Positions 1 through 6,049 of a stretch of 6,425 nt of DNA are shown piece after piece. This DNA is from Pseudomonadota bacterium (lineage in GTDB: Bacteria > Pseudomonadota > Gammaproteobacteria > Acidiferrobacterales > Acidiferrobacteraceae), in assembly GCA_021797365.1 (NCBI GenBank), contig JAJZZU010000155.1, positions 1 through 6,425 of the forward strand, given 5' to 3'. The stretch's first letter is position 1, and every line of letters starts with the position of its first letter. The notes under the pieces are model-generated. The model saw nothing but the letters and a program-made list of their open reading frames with translations. It did no database searches and was not told where the DNA came from. Position numbers and translations under genes: made by a program.

Positions 1-231
1 CTTGAGACGCCACAGGTCGATGATGTCCCCGACCAGAAACAGCTCCTCGCAGGAGTGACTGCGCAAAAAATCCAAGAGTCTTTCGGCCTGGCAGCCACGC
101 GTCCCAAGGTGCACATCCGATATGAAAATGGATCGATAGACGGGTCGGCTCACGGTAGGTCCTGGATCACGGGCATGAGGAAGGACGGGCCTGACTATGG
201 CGGGATGGGTATCGTGACTTGCGCTCATCAT
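1..231 (-). CDS. LpxH-like metallophosphoesterase (5' part, cut by the left edge)
   Basis: Only the first 77 codons are in the window, and the gene continues past base 1. The visible protein carries the calcineurin-like metallophosphoesterase signatures: FISDVHLG (Asp39, His41 of metal site 1) and LVGDIID (Asp69, bridging metal), followed by WRL. The stretch SDVHLGTRGCQAERLLDFL is typical of the group annotated as UDP-2,3-diacylglucosamine diphosphatase or LpxH-like (COG2908). That group removes UMP from the lipid A precursor in true LpxH, and many paralogues have no assigned substrate. The start is uncertain. An ATG at 231 has AGGGGG seven bases upstream. A GTG at 153, directly before SRPVYRSIFISDVHLG, has AGGA six bases upstream, and it fits better with homologues, which usually begin close to the SDVHLG motif. 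The gene lies downstream of and codirectional with a glycosyltransferase. Family is secure; exact substrate is not. Confidence 0.85.
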   Translation of the reverse strand, partial: MMSASHDTHPAIVRPVLPHARDPGPTVSRPVYRSIFISDVHLGTRGCQAERLLDFLRSHSCEELFLVGDIIDLWRLK

Positions 232-559
232 GGGTCGACCCCCTGGCTGCGTTCTCTATCCTCTTCAGACATACGGACGTCGCGACGAGTGGACGGCTTG
301 GCACCAGGGAATGCAGATCGTCGAAACGGGGCGTCCAAGACGATGGTCCATTGTATCCACGCAGGCCAACGACCGGCTCTGCGGGCGCCAGCGCGCGGAT
401 ATGAGACGGCCCACCCCGCCGATCCGAAGGCGAGCCGGAGGATGCCGCCTGTTTTACGTCGGCCGTTAATGGTGTCTGCCTCCCGCCCATGCGCGACATT
501 GCCGCTTGTCGGCCTACCCCAGGTCACCACAGAGCGCCTGCCGACAGCACGCCGTGATC
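232..559. other. Gap of about 330 bases with no convincing gene
   Basis: This stretch lies between the glycosyltransferase stop and the start of the metallophosphoesterase, both on the minus strand. Open frames cross it on both strands, but their translations are Arg/Pro/Gly-rich and show no recognisable domain. One minus-strand frame ends in a TGA overlapping the ATG at 231, which I take as chance. A TACAAT at 350-355 on the minus strand could be a -10 box, but no good -35 box stands at the right distance. I see no clear terminator hairpin with a T-run. The gap may hold a separate promoter for the phosphoesterase. Confidence 0.5.
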
Positions 560-1744
560 TCAGCGCTCCTGAATACCGCAATGCGCGACCTGGGCCCAAT
601 CGACAAGGGTTTCATAGACCTCGATCAAACGCTGTGACATGGCCTCCCGGGACCAGCGCGCCGCCAGCTGCCCCGCCTCTGTCGCAAGGCGGGCGCGTAG
701 CGCGGGATCACGCAGTATCGCCAGGCACTCGGCGCCGAAACTGTCGGGATCGGCAGCACTGCCACGGCTACCCTGGCGGCTTGCGAGAAGATCCGCCACG
801 CCGAGGGCCGGGATCGCCACGATCGGGAGCCGGGCCGCCAAAGCCTCCAGAAGAACCATGCCCTGCGTCTCGGTCAGAGATGAAAAGACAAAGAGATCCG
901 CGGCCTGATAGGCGTCCCTCAAGGCGCCGTCACGATCGAGATAACCGAGAAAACGCACCGAATCGCTTAAGCCATATCGCCGACTTTGCGATTCCAGGGA
1001 GGCCCGTATTGGACCGTCTCCGGCAAACAGCAGCAGGATGTCCGGCAGTACCGACCGCAGGCTCGCGACGACCTGCAGAAGAAACGGGAGATTCTTTTCC
1101 GGAGCCAGGCGCCCCGCATAGAGTAGTACCGGTCGTTCCGGTGTTATGCCGTGAAGGGCGCGGAAGGCCGCACGCCGGCCTACCGGGGGTGAGGGCATAT
1201 CGATACCGGTCGGGATCACCTCGATAGGCGTGCGCACACCATAGCCTGTGACCACCTCGGCCATGGCCGCCGACGGGACGATCACGGTATGGACGCCATG
1301 GCATTGAATGCGCGAGAGTCCGCGAATCCCGTAGCGCGCGAGCGCGTTCGGTATCCACGGATAATAATGGCCGACGTAGGCCTCGAAATAGGTGTGATAG
1401 GACAGCACGGCCGGGATCCCCCACCGGCGGGCGAGATAGCGACCCCAGAAGTGGGCCATGAAGGGCGTCTGGATGTGGATCACATCATAACGCCGGGACG
1501 CGAGGTGCGTGGCGATGCGCAGACATCCCGAGAGGGTCATAAGCCTCTCCTCCGGATAGAACGGGATGCGCCGGGACGAGACCTGAAAGATCCCAGGTTC
1601 GACGCTGTCACCTGCGCCGTAGTCGGGGATCAGCAGATGCGCTTCATGCCCCATGCGGGCAAGACCCGCACGGAAACTGCGGATCGAACTTGCCACCCCG
1701 CTCACCCGCGGGAAATAGGTATCGGAGACCATCAAGATACGCAT
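560..1744 (-). CDS. GT-B glycosyltransferase, family 4 type (possible lipid glycosyltransferase)
   Basis: The protein has 394 residues when started at ATG 1744, which has AGGA seven bases upstream and begins MRILMVSDTYFPRVSGV, the usual N-terminus of this family. A GTG at 1792 would add 16 residues but has a badly spaced ribosome site. Two Rossmann domains are visible. The N-terminal acceptor domain has the Gly loop (residues 12-19), VIHIQTPF (88-95) and SYHTYFEAYVGHYYPW (115-130). The C-terminal nucleotide-sugar domain has VIPTGID (176-182), LLYAGRLAPEKN (207-218), LFAGDGP (239-245) and the E-x7-E motif ETQGMVLLE (292-300). These mark a retaining GT4 enzyme acting at the inner face of the membrane or in the cytoplasm. 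The HTYFEAYVGHYYP segment recalls diacylglycerol glucosyltransferases, so a glycolipid product is a fair guess, supported weakly by the LpxH-like gene downstream. Donor and acceptor are not determined by the sequence. Confidence 0.92.
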   Translation of the reverse strand: MRILMVSDTYFPRVSGVASSIRSFRAGLARMGHEAHLLIPDYGAGDSVEPGIFQVSSRRIPFYPEERLMTLSGCLRIATHLASRRYDVIHIQTPFMAHFWGRYLARRWGIPAVLSYHTYFEAYVGHYYPWIPNALARYGIRGLSRIQCHGVHTVIVPSAAMAEVVTGYGVRTPIEVIPTGIDMPSPPVGRRAAFRALHGITPERPVLLYAGRLAPEKNLPFLLQVVASLRSVLPDILLLFAGDGPIRASLESQSRRYGLSDSVRFLGYLDRDGALRDAYQAADLFVFSSLTETQGMVLLEALAARLPIVAIPALGVADLLASRQGSRGSAADPDSFGAECLAILRDPALRARLATEAGQLAARWSREAMSQRLIEVYETLVDWAQVAHCGIQER

Positions 1745-1822
1745 GCCTGGGTCCTGTATGGTGGTACGGAACTCGGGAGAAGGGCTTGCCACCGCCCCTT
1801 ACGGCACTGCCAGCGTCATGCT

Positions 1823-1847
1823 GTCTCGTCTCATGGGCTCGTTTATG
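1823..1847 (+). repeat. Tandem CTCGTYTCATG-like motif upstream of the glycosyltransferase
   Basis: Two degenerate copies lie in direct orientation: GTCTCGTCTCAT at 1823-1834 and GGCTCGTTTATG at 1836-1847. The first differs by one base from GTCTCGTTTCAT at 2104-2115 on the other side of the divergent region. On the minus strand they would lie just downstream of a possible -10 box (1855-1860), a position suited to a repressor site. Being bound by a protein is inference; only the repetition is seen. Confidence 0.45.
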
Positions 1848-1854
1848 TCACAGG

Positions 1855-1885
1855 AATATGCCAGTCTGATGACAAGCCGTGCCAA
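1855..1885 (-). promoter_or_regulatory. Possible promoter of the glycosyltransferase
   Basis: Read on the minus strand, TTGGCA (1885-1880) stands 19 bases from CATATT (1860-1855), which is preceded by TGG as in an extended -10 element. Transcription would begin near 1848, giving a leader of about 100 bases before the ATG at 1744. The spacing is longer than ideal, so this is a weak call. Confidence 0.25.
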
Positions 1886-2041
1886 TCCTGGCGCCGCACC
1901 GGCAGTCATGGCGCCCACAGCCACCGGACCCCGTGGATGCCGCCGCCGATCGCGCAGGGGCGCACGCGGTCCGGACGCGCTCTGTGCTTGCCCTCTTCCC
2001 ATGACCTTCCCGGCCAGTAGTGGACCCAGGACACATCATCT

Positions 2042-2059
2042 TGCATGCTGCGTCATGCA
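2042..2059. repeat. Short inverted repeat TGCATG-N6-CATGCA
   Basis: Two perfect 6-base arms (2042-2047 and 2054-2059) are separated by CTGCGT. They lie immediately upstream of the longer inverted repeat at 2064-2118. The tetramer CATG recurs at 2044, 2054, 2058, 2066 and 2113. It could be a second protein-binding site, or chance in a divergent promoter region. Confidence 0.35.
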
Positions 2060-2063
2060 TGTG

Positions 2064-2118
2064 AACATGAACGAGACGATGATTCCAGTATGATGGCTAT
2101 ATGGTCTCGTTTCATGTT
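2064..2118. promoter_or_regulatory. Long inverted repeat, operator-like, upstream of the transporter
   Basis: The left arm is AACATGAACGAGACGAT (2064-2080). The right arm (2101-2118) reads, as its reverse complement, AACATGAAACGAGACCAT. The arms match at 16 of 17 aligned bases with one inserted A, separated by 20 bases. The loop contains TATGAT (2089-2094), a good -10 hexamer, so the arms would cover the -35 region and the start point of a promoter there. The core CTCGTTTCATG also recurs in degenerate form at 1823-1847. There is no T-run and no upstream plus-strand gene to terminate, so an operator is more likely than a terminator. The regulator is unknown and no regulator gene is in the window. 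Confidence 0.5.
2089..2094 (+). promoter_or_regulatory. Possible -10 box inside the inverted repeat
   Basis: TATGAT matches the sigma-70 -10 consensus at five of six bases. A -35 at standard spacing is poor (CATGAA at 17 bases), as expected if an activator helps or if this is not a promoter. A transcript would begin near 2101 and have a leader of about 77 bases before the transporter ATG. Confidence 0.25.
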
Positions 2119-2140
2119 AGGGCGCACAGAGGGATCTCCG

Positions 2141-2170
2141 CTTACATTGAGCGCCGGCTCCTGCTAGAAT
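2141..2170 (+). promoter_or_regulatory. Probable sigma-70-type promoter of the transporter, extended -10
   Basis: CTTACA (2141-2146) is followed after 18 bases by TAGAAT (2165-2170), which is preceded by TGC to give the extended -10 form TGNTAGAAT. The expected start of transcription is about 2177, which coincides with the ATG at 2178. No ribosome-binding sequence stands before that ATG (the preceding bases are CGCGCGG), so a transcript from here would be leaderless. Confidence 0.5.
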
Positions 2171-2177
2171 CGCGCGG

Positions 2178-3668
2178 ATGTCTGCTGATTCTTGCCATGA
2201 CGCGCAGCATACCGACGTGGATAAGGACGACATCCCGGGCCGGCTGGATCGCATACCATGGTGCGGATTCCATGTCACCGTCATCGCGGCCCTGGGGGTG
2301 GCGTGGATCCTCGATGGGCTCGAATTCACCTTGGTCGGTTCGCTTGCGGCACTGCTCGAGCGACGCGCGACACTGCACCTGTCGGCCCCCGATATCGGGG
2401 TCGCCGCCAGCGCCTATCTTGTGGGCGCCGTCGTCGGAAGCCTGGCATTTGGCTATCTCGCGGACCGTTATGGACGTAAAAGGCTCTTTACGACGACCTT
2501 ACTCCTCTATATCGGCGCGACCGCCGCCACCGGTCTGTCCTGGGGGCTTGCGAGCTTCGCGTTGTTTCGCTTTCTGACGGGGGCCGGGATCGGCGGCGAG
2601 TACAGCGCCATCAATTCCGCGATACAGGAGCTGATCCCGGCGCGCCGGCGCGGACGTATCGACCTGCTGGTAAACGGGAGTTTCTGGATCGGCTCGGCGG
2701 CCGCGTCCACGCTCAGTCTTGTGATCCTCCGTAGTGGGGTCATGGCCCCCGCCCTCGGCTGGCGGGTGGCGTTTACCCTGGGGGCCCTTCTCGGGTTACT
2801 GGCGTTGCGCCTGCGTCGACTGATCCCCGAGAGCCCGCGCTGGCTTGCCGGCCGTGGCCGCATGCAGGAGGCCGACGCCATCGTCACCGCCATCGAACGG
2901 CGCGCGGGCATTGACCCGCCGCGGCAGGGTGGCCAGAGCGGCCGGGTCCGACGCGCCTACCCCGTACGCTTCTTCACGGCCCCACGGGTGATCTTCGGGC
3001 GCTACCGCAAGCGCGCGGTCCTGGCCGCGACACTGATGGTGGCGCAGCTCTTTTTCTATAACGCCTTTTTCTTCACCTACGCGCTCGTCCTGGTACGCTT
3101 CTATCACACGCGCGCCACGGATGTCGGCGCCTATCTTCTGCCGTTTGCGCTCAGCAATTTTCTCGGGGCGGCACTCCTCGGTCGATTCTTCGACACCATC
3201 GGGCGCCGTCCGATGATCACCGGCACCTACGCCCTATCCGGCATACTCATGATCATTGCCGCGTGGCTCTTTCGCGGGGCACTGCTCGGCGGCAGCGCGC
3301 AGACCGGGGCATGGGCGGCGGCGTTCTTCTTTGCCTCGGCGGGCGCAAGCGCCGCGTACCTCACGGTGAGCGAGAGCTTCCCGCTCGAGATTCGCGCCAG
3401 CGCCATTGCGCTGTTCTTCGCCTTCGGCACGGCCGTAGGGGGGGTCGTGGCGCCGAGCCTGCTTGGGGTGTTGATTGCCAGCGGCTCGCGCCATCGGGTC
3501 TTCTGGGGATACATGCTCGGGGCCATCCTCATGCTGTTTGGGGCACTGGCCGAATGGCGTTACGGGCTCGCCACCGAGGGCCGCTCGCTGGAGTCGATCG
3601 CGGCATCGCTTACAGACGAGCCCGCGACCGGGACCGGGCGCAACAGCGGCAGGCGGGACACGGGGTAA
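2178..3668 (+). CDS. Major facilitator superfamily transporter, SP/metabolite:H+ symporter type
   Basis: This 496-residue inner-membrane protein has the expected 12 hydrophobic segments in two halves around a basic central loop (about residues 210-280). Visible motifs are Asp46 and Glu49 in the first helix (WILDGLEF), motif A GYLADRYGRK (92-101) between helices 2 and 3, RFLTGAGIGGEY (131-142) in helix 4, PESPRWL (217-223) after helix 6, the second-half motif A copy GRFFDTIGRR (335-344), and SESFPLEIRA (398-407). This pattern fits proton-coupled uptake of sugars or organic acids, but the substrate cannot be read from the sequence. The C-terminal 25 residues are hydrophilic. The ATG at 2178 gives a normal N-terminus of about 30 residues before helix 1 but lacks a ribosome site. 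The gene is the only plus-strand gene, divergent from the glycosyltransferase and convergent with tatC, so it is probably monocistronic. Confidence 0.9.
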   Translation: MSADSCHDAQHTDVDKDDIPGRLDRIPWCGFHVTVIAALGVAWILDGLEFTLVGSLAALLERRATLHLSAPDIGVAASAYLVGAVVGSLAFGYLADRYGRKRLFTTTLLLYIGATAATGLSWGLASFALFRFLTGAGIGGEYSAINSAIQELIPARRRGRIDLLVNGSFWIGSAAASTLSLVILRSGVMAPALGWRVAFTLGALLGLLALRLRRLIPESPRWLAGRGRMQEADAIVTAIERRAGIDPPRQGGQSGRVRRAYPVRFFTAPRVIFGRYRKRAVLAATLMVAQLFFYNAFFFTYALVLVRFYHTRATDVGAYLLPFALSNFLGAALLGRFFDTIGRRPMITGTYALSGILMIIAAWLFRGALLGGSAQTGAWAAAFFFASAGASAAYLTVSESFPLEIRASAIALFFAFGTAVGGVVAPSLLGVLIASGSRHRVFWGYMLGAILMLFGALAEWRYGLATEGRSLESIAASLTDEPATGTGRNSGRRDTG

Positions 3669-3774
3669 GCCTCACCCCCAGCCTGTGCGGACGCGGCAAG
3701 GCCCGGCAATGGCGCATGGCAGGCGCCAATCCGAGGCCCCGCGATACCTACGATCACGCGATCGACACAGCCGC

Positions 3775-3812
3775 GCCCTAAAGCCGCCCGCGGTGGCCGG
3801 CGCCCTTAGGGC
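3775..3812. terminator. Hairpin between the convergent transporter and tatC genes
   Basis: GCCCTAAAG (3775-3783) and CTTAGGGC (3805-3812) can pair over seven or eight bases with one bulge, and GC-rich bases between them can extend the stem (GCCG with CGGC). The right arm overlaps the tatC TAA stop codon. The structure could stop transcription from either side, but no T-run follows on either strand, so it is not a textbook intrinsic terminator. Smaller inverted repeats, GGCGC-N7-GCGCC (3711-3727) and CGATC-N4-GATCG (3751-3764), also lie between the two genes. Confidence 0.35.
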
Positions 3813-4678
3813 TCGCCCCCTCCGGGCGGTGGCGGCTTGCGCGTTCGCCGGCGACGGCGCCGGGGACGGGATTGCGGTGTGATCTCGCGTGGCGGCGGAA
3901 TGACCGGCGTAGGTGGAGGCGTCGGCTCCGTCAACTCGACTGACGATGACTGTGGCCTGATGCGATAAGCGACGAACAGCCCGGCCTCGAACAGCGCCCA
4001 CATGGCCAGTGCCAGTACGGTCTGCGAGAAGGCGTCGGGGGGTGTGATGATGGCGGCCAAGACGAAGGCCCCGAGGATGACGTAGCGGCGCTTGCCCGAC
4101 AATGTCTCGGGGCGCAAGACACCCATAAGCACCAACAGCACGATCGCCACCGGCACCTCGAAGGCCAGGCCGAACGCGAAGAACAGGGTTAGGACGAAGT
4201 TCAGGTAGTGATTGATGTCGGTCATGACGCGCACGCCCGCGGGGGCGGCGTGCGCAAAGAAGCCGAAGGCCAGGGGAAAGATCAGAAAATATGCAAAGGC
4301 CATGCCCAGATAGAAGAGCAGGGTGCTCGACACCAGGAGGGGCGTGACCAGACGACGTTCGCGCTGATAGAGCCCTGGCGCAACGAATGCCCATGCCTGG
4401 TAAAGGATATAGGGTATGGCCACGGCCACCGCGGTAGCCAACGCAAGCTTCAGCGGCGCAATGAAGGTCGCCGGGAGATTGGTGGCGATCATGGCGCCGT
4501 TTTGCGGGAGCACGGCAGTGAGGGGGCGAGCCAGGAGCCGATACAGCGTATTGCGGAACGGGAACAGGCCCACGAACAGCACCAGCACCGCGATCGCCGA
4601 TCGCAGGATGCGCGTTCGCAATTCAAGGAGGTGTTCGATGAAACTCGCTTCAGCGCCCTCAGACGCCTTCGCCGCCAT
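3806..4678 (-). CDS. tatC: Sec-independent protein translocase subunit TatC
   Basis: TatC is the six-helix inner-membrane receptor that binds twin-arginine signal peptides and, with TatB, forms the recognition complex for export of folded proteins. The 290-residue product aligns well by eye with E. coli TatC. It has HLLELR with Glu19 (E. coli Glu15) and LYQRERRLV with Glu107 (E. coli Glu103), two residues of the signal-peptide site. It also has LLVSSTLLFYLGMAFAYFLIFPLAFGFFA, AFEVPVAIVLL with the conserved helix-4 Glu, and ITPPDAFSQT. After the last helix comes a tail of about 45 residues, first Pro-rich, then an Arg run (RPRRRRRRTRK) and PPPPGGGEP. This tail is longer and more basic than the E. 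coli one, which is acidic. The ATG lies inside the end of tatB (20-base overlap) behind GGAAGG, indicating translational coupling. Confidence 0.97.
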   Translation of the reverse strand: MAAKASEGAEASFIEHLLELRTRILRSAIAVLVLFVGLFPFRNTLYRLLARPLTAVLPQNGAMIATNLPATFIAPLKLALATAVAVAIPYILYQAWAFVAPGLYQRERRLVTPLLVSSTLLFYLGMAFAYFLIFPLAFGFFAHAAPAGVRVMTDINHYLNFVLTLFFAFGLAFEVPVAIVLLVLMGVLRPETLSGKRRYVILGAFVLAAIITPPDAFSQTVLALAMWALFEAGLFVAYRIRPQSSSVELTEPTPPPTPVIPPPREITPQSRPRRRRRRTRKPPPPGGGEP

Positions 4679-5102
4679 TGCCCTTCCCTACGCTGGAGGC
4701 GCCGGCTTGCGCGCGGTGGGACGGCCGTCGCCGTCCGCGGCGGCGGCGTCGGCGCGACGGTGATGCAGGACGCGGACGGCGCGGGACATCGGGGGAGGCC
4801 TCGAGTGCCGGCGGCGTGCGATCCGGACTTTCGTCGCCCAGCGACTCCCGCCACTCACTGGGCAATGTATCCTGGAGCAGGGCCTTGGTGCGCTGCCACT
4901 CCTGGTTCAGCTCGCGCAAGGGCGCGAGATGCTCGGTCCCGACCTGACCGTCCAGCTCCTCTTTCATCTTTGTCATGAAGCGCCGCGCACGCGCCACCCA
5001 TCGCCCGGCGCCGCGCGCCGCATCCGGCAGGTGGCGAGGGTCGAAGACGATGACCGCGACGACTCCTATGATCAGGAGCTCCGTGAAACTGAAATCGAAC
5101 AT
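4659..5102 (-). CDS. tatB: Sec-independent protein translocase subunit TatB
   Basis: The product is 147 residues long, normal for TatB, which partners TatC in binding twin-arginine signal peptides. It begins MFDFSFTELLIIGVVAVIVF, a single N-terminal membrane helix with the conserved Glu8. An amphipathic helix (LPDAARGAGRWVARARRF) and a charged cytoplasmic region follow. The hinge position that is normally Gly-Pro is Asp21-Pro22 here, an unusual change. The last 40 or so residues are Pro/Arg-rich, with SRRRRRRGRRRP, then a Gly-rich end that overlaps the tatC start. MFDxxxxELLxI and the LP motif distinguish it from TatA. It starts 12 bases after the tatA stop behind a GGGGG ribosome site. Confidence 0.95.
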   Translation of the reverse strand: MFDFSFTELLIIGVVAVIVFDPRHLPDAARGAGRWVARARRFMTKMKEELDGQVGTEHLAPLRELNQEWQRTKALLQDTLPSEWRESLGDESPDRTPPALEASPDVPRRPRPASPSRRRRRRGRRRPSHRAQAGASSVGKGNGGEGV

Positions 5103-5114
5103 CAGCCCCCAGGC

Positions 5115-5378
5115 CTAACCCTTGCGCGCGCGTGCCGCACCCTTGGCCTTGGGTCCGTCGGCGGCGCTCGCCCGCCCTTCAATGACGCGGCCCCCATTGG
5201 CAGTCGGGCTCGCCGCGCCCTCCTCTTCGCCGTTCTCGGACTCTTCCTTCATCGCGCTCCGAAAACTCTTGATAGCGCCCCCGAGATCGCTGCCGATGTT
5301 GCGCACCTTGCTGGTGCCAAAAAGCAAGATCACAACCGCCAGGATGATCAACAAGTGCCAGATACTGAACAAGTCCAT
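5115..5378 (-). CDS. tatA: Sec-independent protein translocase subunit TatA
   Basis: TatA polymerises at the TatBC-substrate complex to let folded proteins cross the inner membrane. The product has 87 residues. The N-terminal helix is ISIW-like ([16 protein letters not shown]), the hinge is Phe20-Gly21, and the amphipathic helix contains [20 protein letters not shown], nearly identical to the classic TatA pattern. The acidic stretch [10 protein letters not shown] and a flexible basic tail follow. His8 replaces the Gln8 of E. coli, a common variant. The start is well supported: AGGAGG sits five bases before the ATG and overlaps the stop codon of the HIT gene, nine bases away, so the two are coupled. 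Confidence 0.97.
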   Translation of the reverse strand: MDLFSIWHLLIILAVVILLFGTSKVRNIGSDLGGAIKSFRSAMKEESENGEEEGAASPTANGGRVIEGRASAADGPKAKGAARARKG

Positions 5379-5387
5379 CGCCGCCTC

Positions 5388-5723
5388 CTAGAAACCGGGC
5401 AACCGGCCACCGCCCAGCACATGGATATGCAAATGGGGGATCTCCTGGCCGCCGCCAGGCCCCGTATTGATGATCGTCCGGAAGCCATCGTCGAGACCGG
5501 CCCGGCGCGCCACCTCCGGCAAAACCGCGACCGCATGCGCCATGAGCTCGGCATGCCCCGGCCCCACCTCGTTCAAGCTCGGGATGTGCTCGCGCGTTAT
5601 GACGAGCATATGGACCGGGGCTTTGGGATACTTGTCGGCGATCACGATGAGTCGCTCATCTTCATAGAGTCGCGGGGCCGGGATTTGGTTTCCGACGATC
5701 TGACAGAAGATGCATGGCGTCAT
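5388..5723 (-). CDS. HIT-family (HinT-like) nucleotide hydrolase
   Basis: With the start at 5723 the product has 111 residues, the usual size of a bacterial histidine-triad protein. It has CIFCQI (Cys4, Cys7) near the N-terminus and IPHLHIHVLGG with the triad His97, His99 and His101. His99 is the expected catalytic nucleophile for purine phosphoramidate or nucleotidyl transfer chemistry. Cys4, Cys7, His46 and His97 may bind zinc, as in zinc-containing HINT members. It is cytosolic. The frame is open up to an ATG at 5849, but the added 42 residues overlap hisE and are unlike any HIT protein. The ATG at 5723 has GAGGGA five bases upstream and begins MTPCIFC, as in homologues. It follows the hisE stop by two bases. 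A HIT gene between hisE and tatA is a known proteobacterial arrangement; its physiological role there is unclear. Confidence 0.93.
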   Translation of the reverse strand: MTPCIFCQIVGNQIPAPRLYEDERLIVIADKYPKAPVHMLVITREHIPSLNEVGPGHAELMAHAVAVLPEVARRAGLDDGFRTIINTGPGGGQEIPHLHIHVLGGGRLPGF

Positions 5724-5725
5724 GG

Positions 5726-6049
5726 CTATCCCTCGTGGCGACTCGCCTTTTCCTCGATACCCGACCGCCCCATCCGCGCCTTCAGTTCCGCCAGGATCTG
5801 CTCGGGCGCGATATTCCGGTAGGCGAGCATCACCAAGCAGTGAAACCACAGATCGGCGGTCTCGTGGATGAGGGCCGCAGGATCATCCCCCTTGGCCGCG
5901 ATCACGGCCTCGACGGCCTCTTCGCCGACCTTCTTCAGGATGCCGTCCAGGCCCTTATGGTAGAGCGAGGCCACATATGATGTCTTGGGGTCGGCCCCCA
6001 CCCGAGCCTTGAGGATCGCATAGAGCTCGGTCAGTACATCGTCAGTCAT
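5726..6049 (-). CDS. hisE: Phosphoribosyl-ATP pyrophosphatase HisE
   Basis: HisE hydrolyses phosphoribosyl-ATP to phosphoribosyl-AMP and pyrophosphate, the second step of histidine synthesis, in the cytosol. The 107-residue all-helical product has the MazG-like metal-binding motif [15 protein letters not shown] (Glu43, Glu44, Glu47) and [14 protein letters not shown] (Glu63, Asp66), the two halves of the active site. Length and motifs are typical of a stand-alone HisE rather than a HisIE fusion. Its ATG overlaps the hisI stop as ATGA, with GGGAG just upstream, so its translation is coupled to hisI, which makes its substrate-using partner enzyme for step three. Confidence 0.97.
   Translation of the reverse strand: MTDDVLTELYAILKARVGADPKTSYVASLYHKGLDGILKKVGEEAVEAVIAAKGDDPAALIHETADLWFHCLVMLAYRNIAPEQILAELKARMGRSGIEEKASRHEG

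Noticed and set aside
228..599. A 123-codon minus-strand frame ending in a TGA that overlaps the ATG at 231
   Set aside because: The overlap looks like translational coupling, but the product has no recognisable fold, begins inside the glycosyltransferase end, and the ATG at 231 may not be the true start of the next gene.
55..1227. A 390-codon plus-strand open frame
   Set aside because: It lies antisense to the glycosyltransferase and the gap beyond it. Its product is Arg/Pro-rich with no domain, whereas the minus strand encodes clear GT-B motifs. Such long antisense frames are common in GC-rich DNA.
1745..1792. Extension of the glycosyltransferase to the GTG at 1792
   Set aside because: The purine-rich AAGGGG is too close to that GTG, and the ATG at 1744 has AGGA at good spacing directly before the conserved MRILMVSD start.
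1743..2093. A 116-codon plus-strand frame in the divergent region
   Set aside because: Its composition is not protein-like, it has no clear ribosome site, and it crosses the likely regulatory repeats.
4208..5822. Long plus-strand frames antisense to tatC, tatB, tatA and the HIT gene
   Set aside because: The minus strand carries well-recognised families with correct lengths and ribosome sites; the plus-strand products are mirror artefacts of codon bias.
5724..5849. Extension of the HIT protein to the upstream ATG at 5849
   Set aside because: The added residues overlap hisE, resemble no HIT N-terminus, and the ATG at 5723 has a well-placed GAGGGA and the normal MxxCIFC start.
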